Source: Thermoactinomyces daqus (GTDB taxonomy: Bacteria > Bacillota > Bacilli > Thermoactinomycetales > Thermoactinomycetaceae). From it: a stretch of 64,000 bases of DNA. Under the pieces are notes generated by a model. The model had not been told where the DNA came from and ran no database searches. It was given only the letters and a program-made list of their open reading frames with translations. The DNA lies in the NCBI RefSeq assembly GCF_000763315.1, contig NZ_JPST01000008.1, positions 1 through 64,000 on the forward strand, given 5' to 3'. Positions 45,614 to 52,996 of the stretch are shown here, piece after piece. Numbering within the stretch: position 1 is the stretch's first letter; every line of letters starts with the position of its first letter. A program made the position numbers and the translations under genes.

Positions 45614-47173
45614 TTAATTTTTTACCAGCTTCACCGCATCGGCAATCACATAGCCTGTTCCCGATGTCCAGCGGGAAACCCCGACGATGTATTGATCGCC
45701 TGCGGGGAGATTGAAGGTGCCGAGATAATTCCATTTTCCTCCGCCCGCTTGCTGGTTGGCATAAACCGTTTGATTTCCGCTGGATGTCCTGATGATATAG
45801 GGCGTGTTGCTGTTATAGCCGGGATCAGCGGGCCACCAGGCGTAAACGCTGTAGGAACCGGAAGAAGGTACGTTAAATTTGAACCAGACAGGTTCGCTGA
45901 CCGCCTGGGGAGTGGTATAGTAATAGTCGGCTCCGTATTTTTGGGAGTTCCAGGAGCTGAGCGCCCAGTTGCCGCTGACGGAAACGCGGGATGTATTGGA
46001 ATTGTCGACAACGATCTCCGTGGATGAGGATGATTGGTTGACCAGTGACATATAATAGTTCCAGTCCCATCCGGAGCCGGGGTCGGTGTGCGTGGAACCT
46101 GGAACCTGATTGTGTCCGATGATGTGGGAACGGTCTTTGGGAATTCCGTACTTGTCGCAGAGCCAGCGCGTCAAACTGGCGGAGGCGCGGTACATCGCAT
46201 CAGTAAACCAGGATGGATCGCTGACATATCCTTCATGTTCGATGCCGATGCTGTGGACGTTGTAATCCCAGTTACCGGCATGCCAGGCGATGTCCTTGTT
46301 TTGGACCATCTGCGTGATTTCCCCGTCGCTGGAGCGGACGACATAGTGTGAGCTCACCTGTGCCTGTGGATTTTGGAACCAGCTGATGGTGCCGCTGTAG
46401 GAACCCTCTGTTGTATGAATAATGACATAATTGATGCTGTTTCCGTCTGCCACGCGATTGGCTGCCGTGTAATTGCTGCTGGAGGCGGCAACCCAATTGG
46501 CATAGGGGTAGTCCGGAGTGGATGCCGCCTGCACCGCTTTCACGTCTGCATAGATACCTTTGTCGGGGATTACCCGCGTCGGACGGATAAACATATCTTT
46601 GCCGTCGACCAGACGGTAAGCGCCGTGGTTGATCAAATCATAAACTTCATCCGCGTACCACTTGGCCGTCAGTTTGGAGGATAGTCCGCTGTAGGCGGCA
46701 ACAGCGGTATACCATTTGGCCAAATCCTGCGGCAGCTTGCCCTGATTCAGCTCTTTGGCCCGCTGGGCGAGAACGGCTGCACCGCCGCGGATATTTTGTT
46801 TGACATCATTTTTGAGCTGATTTTCCGGAATGCCCAGCAATTGACTCGCTTCCGGCAATGAATGGTTCGTCGGGTTATCGGCCAGGTGCATCAACCCGTA
46901 GCCGTTCAGTTCACTCGGTTTGCCGTGATGGTCTTGCCAGTGCGTTTCGGCGTAGCTGACGGCGAGGAGAATGGTCAAGGGAACATGAAACTCCTTCGCT
47001 GCTTGCTCAAACTGTTCATAAAGAGGCCCGGGGTGGTAAACGGGTTCGGAGGAACCGTTTTCCGATGGATGCGCAGCAGATGCCCGGATGCTGCCGGAAA
47101 ACAACATGGCCGGACTAAACGCGAGGACAAGCAGGAAGATGAGCAAACAGGATCCCCAACGATTCCGAAACAC
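45614..47173 (-). CDS. secreted N-acetylmuramoyl-L-alanine amidase with lytic-transglycosylase-like and golvesin-like domains
   Basis: A secreted cell-wall hydrolase of about 519 residues. A signal peptide (to about residue 33, IRASAA) is followed by a lysozyme/transglycosylase-like region (about 50-175: LLAVSYAETHWQ, NGYGLMHLAD). Next comes an Amidase_2 domain (about 235-370) with zinc ligands in YVIIHTTEGS, GIEHEG and GHNQVPGSTHTDPG. Last is a C-terminal beta-sandwich resembling golvesin/xanthan-lyase modules (about 385-519). GTG 47173 with GGGAGGAG is preferred over TTG 47188. Its target may be self or prey peptidoglycan. It stands next to an Hfq paralogue and the toxin locus. Confidence 0.9.
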   Translation of the reverse strand: MFRNRWGSCLLIFLLVLAFSPAMLFSGSIRASAAHPSENGSSEPVYHPGPLYEQFEQAAKEFHVPLTILLAVSYAETHWQDHHGKPSELNGYGLMHLADNPTNHSLPEASQLLGIPENQLKNDVKQNIRGGAAVLAQRAKELNQGKLPQDLAKWYTAVAAYSGLSSKLTAKWYADEVYDLINHGAYRLVDGKDMFIRPTRVIPDKGIYADVKAVQAASTPDYPYANWVAASSSNYTAANRVADGNSINYVIIHTTEGSYSGTISWFQNPQAQVSSHYVVRSSDGEITQMVQNKDIAWHAGNWDYNVHSIGIEHEGYVSDPSWFTDAMYRASASLTRWLCDKYGIPKDRSHIIGHNQVPGSTHTDPGSGWDWNYYMSLVNQSSSSTEIVVDNSNTSRVSVSGNWALSSWNSQKYGADYYYTTPQAVSEPVWFKFNVPSSGSYSVYAWWPADPGYNSNTPYIIRTSSGNQTVYANQQAGGGKWNYLGTFNLPAGDQYIVGVSRWTSGTGYVIADAVKLVKN

Positions 47174-47485
47174 AAGCACTCCTCCCAATAATATTTAATT
47201 GAAAAATCAAAATATTTAGTCTTAATATATTATAACGCCTCTATTTTTATATAGCAATATATTTATACATTATTAGGATGAATTTATTAGATTATTAAAT
47301 TTGTATTCTTTTCTGTACATTGCTGAATTGCTGGTTTTATTTTATTCATGATGCCGGTTTTATGTCAGGGGAGAGCGGAAAAACGACGAGAAGACGATGG
47401 AAAAGAGGAATTCGTTTGCCTGAGGGGGAATTGGGAAAGAAATGCAGTAGAAGACGTTAAAACGAGAGGAAGGAGAATGGTCCTG
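47174..47485. other. very AT-rich divergent intergenic region
   Basis: About 310 bases holding the promoters of the amidase (minus) and hfq-like (plus) genes. 47200-47330 is almost pure A/T. No RNA gene or repeat is recognisable. Confidence 0.45.
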
Positions 47486-47695
47486 ATGGACAACATTCAG
47501 GAGAATTTTCTTACGCAGCTGGTGGAAAGGAACATGCCGGTCACATTGTTTTTAGTGAATGGATTTCAATACAGGGGAGTGATTCGGGATTTTGACAAAT
47601 TCACCATTTCAATCGAAGCAGAGGGCAACCAATTTCTCATTTTCAAGAAGATGGTCAGTACGATCCAGACCCAGTCGCCTGTCATTGCAATGTAA
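47486..47695 (+). CDS. Hfq-like RNA chaperone (divergent paralogue)
   Basis: A 69-residue Sm-like protein. Sm1 is clear (NIQENFLTQL, PVTLFLVNGFQYRGVI, DKFTISIE), and Sm2 is present as QFLIFKKMVSTIQ. In typical Hfq Sm2 reads Y-K-H; here it is F-K-K, so the conserved Tyr and His of the RNA-binding pore are changed. ATG 47486 has AAGGAG ten bases upstream; ATG 47477 is too close. It is not beside miaA, the usual hfq neighbour, so the genome may hold a second copy. A terminator lies at 47836. Confidence 0.85.
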   Translation: MDNIQENFLTQLVERNMPVTLFLVNGFQYRGVIRDFDKFTISIEAEGNQFLIFKKMVSTIQTQSPVIAM

Positions 47696-47835
47696 TATCT
47701 TCAATCTCTCGGATTATTCAAAATGCGAAGACCAGAAAGTAGGGGTAGTAGCAGGTCATACGATGCTCTCGCCGGCGAGAACGGGTTGTTGGACGGGGGG
47801 GGCAGCAAAGTTAAAAAAGTTACACCGATGGAAAC

Positions 47836-47869
47836 AAGCCTTTAAGAATATTTGCTTAAGGGCTTTTTG
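47836..47869 (+). terminator. terminator after the Hfq-like gene
   Basis: AAGCCTTTAAG (47836-47846) pairs with CTTAAGGGCTT (47855-47865) with one G-T pair, then five T. The stretch 47696-47835 before it holds no recognised gene. Confidence 0.8.
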
Positions 47870-47914
47870 TATAAAATTTTAATAAATTATTCTGCCATCG
47901 AATGAAAAATTTTA

Positions 47915-48016
47915 TATAATTTGAAGGTAAATTCCATTAAATAGATTCTTTCTCTTTGCGAAAGAGGGAAATTTACGGAAAAGCAAGCGGGGATTTTTTG
48001 CTTTCCGTAAAGGGCT
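47915..48016 (+). promoter_or_regulatory. toxin-gene leader with -10 element and two hairpins
   Basis: TATAAT (47915-47920) without a clear -35. Then CTCTTT-GCG-AAAGAG (47952-47966), then a large hairpin: TTTACGGAAAAGCAA (47972-47986) against TTGCTTTCCGTAAA ending at 48011. The 3' arm covers part of AAAGGG (48009-48014), the only ribosome-binding-like sequence before ATG 48017, so translation may be gated. Confidence 0.5.
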
Positions 48017-48394
48017 ATGAGGAAGAGCGTGTTCAAATGGGTTGTGGTCATGCTCCTCATTTTTGCAGGGGCAGGACTGCTGGGACATGTCCCGGTTTAT
48101 GCCGAGAGCGGGAGCTTCCAAGTCCCGGAAGTAAATGATCACTTTGACAAAGTGAAATCGGGCCCTGCACCGGCACCGTCCAAAGCAGTCACCGAGGCAA
48201 AAAACGAGAATCACAGCTTTTGGAAAGAGATGAAGGATGGTGTTTCCAGTCTCTGGTCCAAAACGAAACAGAAAGTTTCGGCTGCCTGGCAGAAAACGAA
48301 AGAAGGTTTTGCCGAAGCCTGGGACTGGATTGCCAAGGTATGTGACCAGTTTGCGCGCGGCGTGGTCGACGGGCTGTCCGCCGCCTGGGACTAG
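48017..48394 (+). CDS. N-terminal part of a secreted polymorphic-toxin-like protein, ends at an in-frame TAG
   Basis: A 125-residue frame. Residues 1-30 form a Sec signal peptide (basic MRKSVFK, hydrophobic core, cleavage near VYAES). A low-complexity linker and a tryptophan-rich amphipathic segment (SLWSKTKQKVSAAWQ, FAEAWDWIAKV) follow. The frame stops at TAG (48392-48394), but the same frame continues without shift into the large frame at 48419. CAG to TAG is the simplest origin. Read through, both parts make one protein of about 614 residues with signal peptide, stem and C-terminal toxin domain. It may be a broken toxin gene or one using readthrough or re-initiation. Confidence 0.7.
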   Translation: MRKSVFKWVVVMLLIFAGAGLLGHVPVYAESGSFQVPEVNDHFDKVKSGPAPAPSKAVTEAKNENHSFWKEMKDGVSSLWSKTKQKVSAAWQKTKEGFAEAWDWIAKVCDQFARGVVDGLSAAWD

Positions 48395-48418
48395 GTTTGG
48401 AAATACAAAGGGTACATA

Positions 48419-49861
48419 TTGTTTACCGCCGTCATCATCGTCGGTGTGGTTTTGTGCTTTATTGCACCACCACTCGGTGCATCGGTTCTGGGGGGCGCGA
48501 TAACTTCATTTGGGATCAGTGTTTTGCTCAATGGCGGGAAAATCGACCAGTCCACCTTTTTGGAAGGCGGCATCGGCGGAGTGCTCGGGCTGTGCGGCAT
48601 GGGCTTCTCCGCAGCGTTGGAGCGAGGTTTGGGCTGGCTTGGAGTGAAAATGCTTCCCTACTTGAGCCGGTTTAAAACCGCGGGTGCATTGATGGAAAAA
48701 GGAAGCCGGTGGATCAGCCGCTTCCCGAAAGCCATGCAGAAGCTCTTCTCCCGGAAAATCGTGATCGGCGCCGGAGAAGGAGCAGGCACCACGATCGTTG
48801 ATGACTGGCTGCACGGGCGAAAGTTCAGCTTCAAACGCGTGCTGGCCGGAGCTTTGACCGGGGGATTGTTGGTCGGTGGCTATCACTTGATGGAACCGGT
48901 GATCCAACCGGCCGTTCAGATGGTCAAAGCGTCCGTCCAGAAACAGACAGGGCCGGTCTTGGCGAAACTGGAAAAGTATCTGGCCAGGTCCGCTGATCCT
49001 TGCTTCGGCTACCAGCCCATGCCCAAGTATTTTGCCGCTGCGGAAGGGCCGCTCCATTGTTTCCGTCCCGGCAGCGGCCCGAAAGATGTGATCTCCTACA
49101 GTGACCAACTCGACCCGCACGGCTGGGCCAGCCCCACACAAAAAATCACTCCGGAACTGCTGGCCAAGCAGACTCAGGGCTTATCCACCGAAGCGGAAAA
49201 ATCACGGAAAAAGCTAATAGAAGAGATTATTGAATTAGTTGGGACTGAAAATAAGGATAAAGCGACTAAACAGTTAACTGCGAAAGGGTATAGTAAAAAT
49301 AAAGCAAATAGTATTGTTAAGTTTCGAGATTCTCTTTTAGACGGAGGCAAAAATTTCGCCACGGCCAAAGTGGAAATCGCGGGAATTTCGGAACATGAGC
49401 TGAAGGCTTATTCCGGGAAAAACATTCCTATTTTTGAAGAGGGATGGGTAAAGGAAGTCCCGAGAGATAAGTTTAAGTTTGACTATGTGAAAGCAAAAGA
49501 GGGGCAAGAAGAGGTATACCCAATGGATTATCAACCTGATGAAAATGAGAATATCGGACATGGGCGCCAGTATGACTCCGAACCAAAAATACTGGAATAT
49601 ATATCCAGTAAACTAGGGAACAGTCCGGGGAAAGAGGGAGACCGGCTCATCCTGTTTACCGAACGGAGGACGTGTCCCGGTTGTCAAGGGAAAAATCGAA
49701 AATTAATTAAGGCAGATAATCAGGTCGGAGAGTATGATGGATCCATTGACCAATTCAGTAAGCTTCACCCTAAGATCGAAGTGATTGTTTATGATGGAGA
49801 AGGAAGAAGGTTGATCCTGAAAGGCGGAAAAGTTGTGACCCCGAAGAAACAGGAGGGATAA
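48419..49861 (+). CDS. polymorphic-toxin body with C-terminal deaminase-like domain
   Basis: The 480-residue continuation, in the same frame, of the signal-peptide fragment. Residues 1-60 are hydrophobic and glycine-rich (FTAVIIVGVVLCFIAPPLG), and about 60-250 form a helical stem. From about residue 260 (near 49195) the DNA turns abruptly AT-rich, marking an exchangeable tip. The tip shows a deaminase-superfamily pattern: YDSEPKILEYI (Asp386, Glu388), RLILFTERRTCPGCQG (Cys419, Cys422) and KIEVIVYDGEG. It resembles the DxE/CxxC toxin deaminases more than HAE types; it might act on nucleic acids or nucleotides. If translated alone it would start at TTG 48419 behind AAAGGG. The substrate and activity are inferred. 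Confidence 0.7.
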   Translation: MFTAVIIVGVVLCFIAPPLGASVLGGAITSFGISVLLNGGKIDQSTFLEGGIGGVLGLCGMGFSAALERGLGWLGVKMLPYLSRFKTAGALMEKGSRWISRFPKAMQKLFSRKIVIGAGEGAGTTIVDDWLHGRKFSFKRVLAGALTGGLLVGGYHLMEPVIQPAVQMVKASVQKQTGPVLAKLEKYLARSADPCFGYQPMPKYFAAAEGPLHCFRPGSGPKDVISYSDQLDPHGWASPTQKITPELLAKQTQGLSTEAEKSRKKLIEEIIELVGTENKDKATKQLTAKGYSKNKANSIVKFRDSLLDGGKNFATAKVEIAGISEHELKAYSGKNIPIFEEGWVKEVPRDKFKFDYVKAKEGQEEVYPMDYQPDENENIGHGRQYDSEPKILEYISSKLGNSPGKEGDRLILFTERRTCPGCQGKNRKLIKADNQVGEYDGSIDQFSKLHPKIEVIVYDGEGRRLILKGGKVVTPKKQEG

Positions 49862-50786
49862 GATGTTTCGACCGGAAGACTATGAACAATACCAGTGGTA
49901 CATGTATTGCCTGGATGCAGATGAGGAATTAATCAAAGGATTTGCAGAGGCGATGGAGATCCGGATTTCCGGGGAAGAGTTAAAGGATTACGGTGATGCT
50001 TGGTATAACCGAAGAGAAAAGGATCTGTTCTATCTGTTTCGAAATGAGGAAAAAGACCGGAATGCCGTGATCGCGGTGTATTTTTATGCCGGAGTCGGAG
50101 ATGAAAATGATTATTGCCATGTAGTGGTGCGTTGCCGGAAAGAAGATGCGCCCAAGGTGCAGCAAGCATTCCGTAGATTTGTGGAAACAGCGGAAGATCT
50201 TTATGAAGACTATAACATGGATTTTGTAAACTATGTGAATGATCCTTATAAAAATTGGTTAAGGCCCTATGCAGAAAAATATAATCTGGACATCGATGTA
50301 CCGGAAAAACCACCGGAAAAGAAGTATTGCCCGGAGGAGTATCAGCAGTACCAGTTTGAATTGCGTACCGTTGATTTACAACCGGAATTGATCAAAGAAA
50401 TCGCAGAAGCGATGAGAATTCGCTATGGAGAGGGGGACATAAAGCTACATCAGGATAGCTTGGATCGATTACAATATAATCAAACAAGCTTTTATCTTCT
50501 TCGAAATAGATACGTCAATCCCCATGCAGTCATTCATGTTGAATTTTATCGGAAGGAAGGCCGGCCAAAGGAGTTTTATGCCAAGCTGACGATCCGCTGT
50601 CAAAATGAAGATGCAGAGAAGATCCGGCAGATCATCCAAGAGTACTTTTGGAAGCAGGGGATTGTGAAAAAATATCGCCGGGAACCGGATTTTACGAATT
50701 ATATTGATCATCCAAAGCAAAATTGGCTAAAAAAGGCCATAGAGAAATATCAGCTTGACGTCGAAGGTATAGAGTTAAAGGCATAG
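49195..50786 (+). other. AT-rich toxin-tip and immunity module
   Basis: The upstream stem-coding DNA is GC-rich; from about 49195 the sequence becomes rich in A and T and stays lower in GC through the tip and the downstream gene. This is what a laterally exchanged toxin-tip plus immunity cassette looks like. Boundaries are judged by eye. Confidence 0.55.
49863..50786 (+). CDS. candidate immunity protein with a duplicated domain
   Basis: A 307-residue cytoplasmic protein I do not recognise. It begins one base after the toxin stop behind CAGGAGGG, so they are co-translated. Residues about 3-148 and 156-302 are two copies of one domain: RPEDYEQYQW against CPEEYQQYQF, ELIKGFAEAMEIR against ELIKEIAEAMRIR, FYLFRN against FYLLRN, NAVIAVYFY against HAVIHVEFY, VRCRKEDA against IRCQNEDA, and NWLRPYAEKYNLDI against NWLKKAIEKYQLDV. 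It is acidic, with no signal peptide. Position, composition and acidity fit an immunity protein against the upstream tip; this is inference. Confidence 0.68.
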   Translation: MFRPEDYEQYQWYMYCLDADEELIKGFAEAMEIRISGEELKDYGDAWYNRREKDLFYLFRNEEKDRNAVIAVYFYAGVGDENDYCHVVVRCRKEDAPKVQQAFRRFVETAEDLYEDYNMDFVNYVNDPYKNWLRPYAEKYNLDIDVPEKPPEKKYCPEEYQQYQFELRTVDLQPELIKEIAEAMRIRYGEGDIKLHQDSLDRLQYNQTSFYLLRNRYVNPHAVIHVEFYRKEGRPKEFYAKLTIRCQNEDAEKIRQIIQEYFWKQGIVKKYRREPDFTNYIDHPKQNWLKKAIEKYQLDVEGIELKA

Positions 50787-50945
50787 TCGGAGAAGCTGCA
50801 GCCCGGCTTTTTACAAGGAAGGGGCTCAGATGTTTCGAGTGAAGGCCTGAAGCCCCCTGACAGCTGTCTTGTCTTATTCATTCCGTTTCAAAAATGGTTC
50901 AGGAAGGATTGCCCTTTTGGCTTTGACGGATTTTATCGACTTCGG

Positions 50946-50984
50946 TATAAAACAGGCTCTCCCGAACGAAAAAGAGGGAGAGCC
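50946..50984 (-). terminator. terminator of pyrD
   Basis: AGGCTCTCCC (50954-50963) pairs perfectly with GGGAGAGCCT (50975-50984); minus-strand TGTTTTAT follows. Confidence 0.75.
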
Positions 50985-51012
50985 TGAAATTTGCCGGCGA
51001 TGAACGGACGCG

Positions 51013-52101
51013 TTACTGATGATCAAGACCGACCAGATCGCTGATGCTGGACACTTGATCCCGATTCATCAGTTCGAGCAGTTCCTGATTAATCCATTTG
51101 GCGATGGAAGGCCCGCGGTAGATCATGCCGGTATAAACCTGGATGAGATTGGCCCCGGCACGGATTTTGTCATAGGCGTCCTGACCGGTAAAGATCCCGC
51201 CGACTCCGATGATCGGCACCCGGCCCCGGGTGATTTTGTAAATTCGGCGAATCATAGCCGTGGAGCGGTTGACGAGCGGACGGCCGCTGAGCCCGCCTGT
51301 TTCTTTCTGCAAAGGAGAGGACAAACCTTCGCGGGAAATGGTGGTATTGGTGGCAATGATACCGTCAATTCCTTTTTCAAGGGCGATGGTGACAATCTCT
51401 TCCACTTCTTCGTTCTCTAAATCCGGGGCAATTTTTAAGAGGATTGGCCGTTTTTGTTCATATTTTTTCGCCAGTTCATCGCGCTTTTCCAGGATGGCGG
51501 CCAACAGGCTGTTTAACGAGGCGGCATGTTGGAGATCGCGCAATCCCTTGGTGTTGGGAGAACTGATATTGATCACGAAATAATCGCCGCAGGAATAAAG
51601 TTCATTTAATCCTTTCCGGTAATCCTCGGCAGCCTCGTCATTGGGTGTGTCCTTGTTTTTGCCCAAATTGATGCCGATCGGAATGGAGGGGCGGGGCAGG
51701 CGGGTAAATGATGCCTTGGCTGCTTCCGCCCCATCGTTGTTAAAGCCCATACGGTTGATCACCGCTTGGTCGGGAAGAAGCCGAAAGAGGCGTGGTTTGG
51801 GGTTTCCGCTTTGCGGCTGTGGAGTGAGTGTTCCCACTTCTACATAACCAAAGCCAAGAGCGGCCAAACCCGGGTATACGTTGGCGTGTTTGTCAAACCC
51901 GGCTGCCAGTCCGACGGGGTTTGGAAATGAAAGTCCCCAGTAAGTGGTGTGAAGGCGCGGGTCGTTCACGGTCATTTGCCTTTGAAACGAGTTTTTTATC
52001 CATGGATTTGCCTGCATCCATTTGAGCGAGCGGATCGTCCATTCGTGAGCCTGTTCCGGGTCCATCTGAAACAGTAAACGGCGTAAGGAGCGATAGATCA
52101 T
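51013..52101 (-). CDS. pyrD: dihydroorotate dehydrogenase, quinone-dependent class 2
   Basis: Oxidises dihydroorotate to orotate in pyrimidine synthesis, passing electrons to membrane quinone. The N-terminal amphipathic extension (MIYRSLRRLLFQMDPEQAHE) and the catalytic serine in INISSPNTKGL (class 1 enzymes have cysteine) place it in class 2. FMN-binding segments (PVGLAAGFDK, GVGGIFTGQDAY) are intact. 362 residues from ATG 52101 with AAGGAAG; the frame open to 52212 is not part of the fold. It is alone, away from a pyr operon, whereas B. subtilis has the class 1B enzyme. Confidence 0.95.
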   Translation of the reverse strand: MIYRSLRRLLFQMDPEQAHEWTIRSLKWMQANPWIKNSFQRQMTVNDPRLHTTYWGLSFPNPVGLAAGFDKHANVYPGLAALGFGYVEVGTLTPQPQSGNPKPRLFRLLPDQAVINRMGFNNDGAEAAKASFTRLPRPSIPIGINLGKNKDTPNDEAAEDYRKGLNELYSCGDYFVINISSPNTKGLRDLQHAASLNSLLAAILEKRDELAKKYEQKRPILLKIAPDLENEEVEEIVTIALEKGIDGIIATNTTISREGLSSPLQKETGGLSGRPLVNRSTAMIRRIYKITRGRVPIIGVGGIFTGQDAYDKIRAGANLIQVYTGMIYRGPSIAKWINQELLELMNRDQVSSISDLVGLDHQ

Positions 52102-52164
52102 GGACTGAACTTCCTTTCCAAAACCCTGATTTTCCGAAACGTAGCATACCACAATCGGGGACAA

Positions 52165-52194
52165 AAACAAAGCCGGCCGGTACGGACCGGCCAG
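52165..52194 (-). terminator. terminator of the EthD-like gene
   Basis: GGCCGGT (52175-52181) and ACCGGCC (52186-52192) with a four-base loop; the minus strand continues into CGGCTTTGTTTTTG. Confidence 0.65.
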
Positions 52195-52251
52195 CTTTTC
52201 AAGTGCAGACATGGGATGGATATTTGCAAGGGATGAAAAGCATGCAAAGGT

Positions 52252-52605
52252 TTATGTTTGATAGCGTGTAAATAAACTCGCTGTATAAGATTCCTCTTTA
52301 CCGACGTAAGTGGTTAAGAAGGAAGAGGCGCTTCCCACCCAGACTTCGGCGATCGCTTTCCCCTGTTCGCTCTCCAGAACTTGTTGCAATGCATCCGAGC
52401 TGGCGAAGTAGATTTCGCACATCAGGAAATAGTCATTGTATTCGTTAATATCACTTGGAGATGACGGGGAGGGGACGAGGTGTGTGATATCGACTTTGAT
52501 AATCCCGGGAATCTTCAGCGCTTGGGGAATAATGTTATTGGTGAGATGGTTTATAAATTCTTCTTCTTTCTCTGTCTTTTTGTATAGCCCGATCACCTTG
52601 TACAT
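52252..52605 (-). CDS. EthD-family (dimeric alpha-beta barrel) protein
   Basis: A 117-residue ferredoxin-like-fold protein. It begins MYKVIGLYKKTEKEEEFINH and has the EthD pattern of an N-terminal strand and helix, a PGIIKVDI strand, YFLMCEIYFASSDALQQVLES and GKAIAEVWVGSASSFLTTYVG split in two helices. ATG 52605 has AGGAG upstream; the frame open to 52779 is AT-rich leader. Related proteins help ether or polyketide metabolism, but no function can be assigned here. It diverges from the ABC transporter. Confidence 0.78.
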   Translation of the reverse strand: MYKVIGLYKKTEKEEEFINHLTNNIIPQALKIPGIIKVDITHLVPSPSSPSDINEYNDYFLMCEIYFASSDALQQVLESEQGKAIAEVWVGSASSFLTTYVGKEESYTASLFTRYQT

Positions 52606-52922
52606 GCAAAAACTCCTCTCCAGAAAACATTCATGTCTCGTCAAATGCAACCCAATATGGATTGAGGAATGCAACAAAAAACGAATAAAAAGAAGAATAA
52701 AAGATAATTGCTTAATGGAGACTAATAATTTAATTTTAATATTTTTGGTGTAGAAAAAAATGAATCTTTTCAAGATCATTTTATTTATTTTTCTGCAAGC
52801 AACCTTTTTTTTATAGACGAAGAATGGATGTAAGTAGTTGCGGAATAATTATTTTAAATATAAATGTTTGCAAAACGATATAGAAGGGTAACAGGGGTTT
52901 TATAGAGTGAAACAATTTAAGT
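52606..52922. other. AT-rich divergent intergenic region
   Basis: No gene is visible. A potential 18-codon hydrophobic peptide (from ATG near 52759) lacks a ribosome binding site. It holds the promoters of the EthD-like gene and the ABC transporter operon, none clear enough to call. Confidence 0.4.
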
Positions 52923-52975
52923 ATGGAAGTTATTTCAAAATAGAATCAAGAAGTTTATTTTGAAATAACTTCCAT
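52923..52975. repeat. perfect 20-bp inverted repeat before the ABC operon
   Basis: ATGGAAGTTATTTCAAAATA (52923-52942) is exactly complementary to 52956-52975 across a 13-base loop. The 3' arm ends six bases before AAAGGAGG (52981-52988), the ribosome binding site of the ABC operon. There is no T run, so it is not a simple terminator; an RNA control element, protein-binding site or remnant of mobile DNA is possible. Confidence 0.85.
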
Positions 52976-52996
52976 CGGCAAAAGGAGGTTTTTGTA

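Noticed and set aside
52759..52815. 18-codon hydrophobic peptide
   Set aside because: No ribosome binding site, and AT-rich DNA gives such frames easily.
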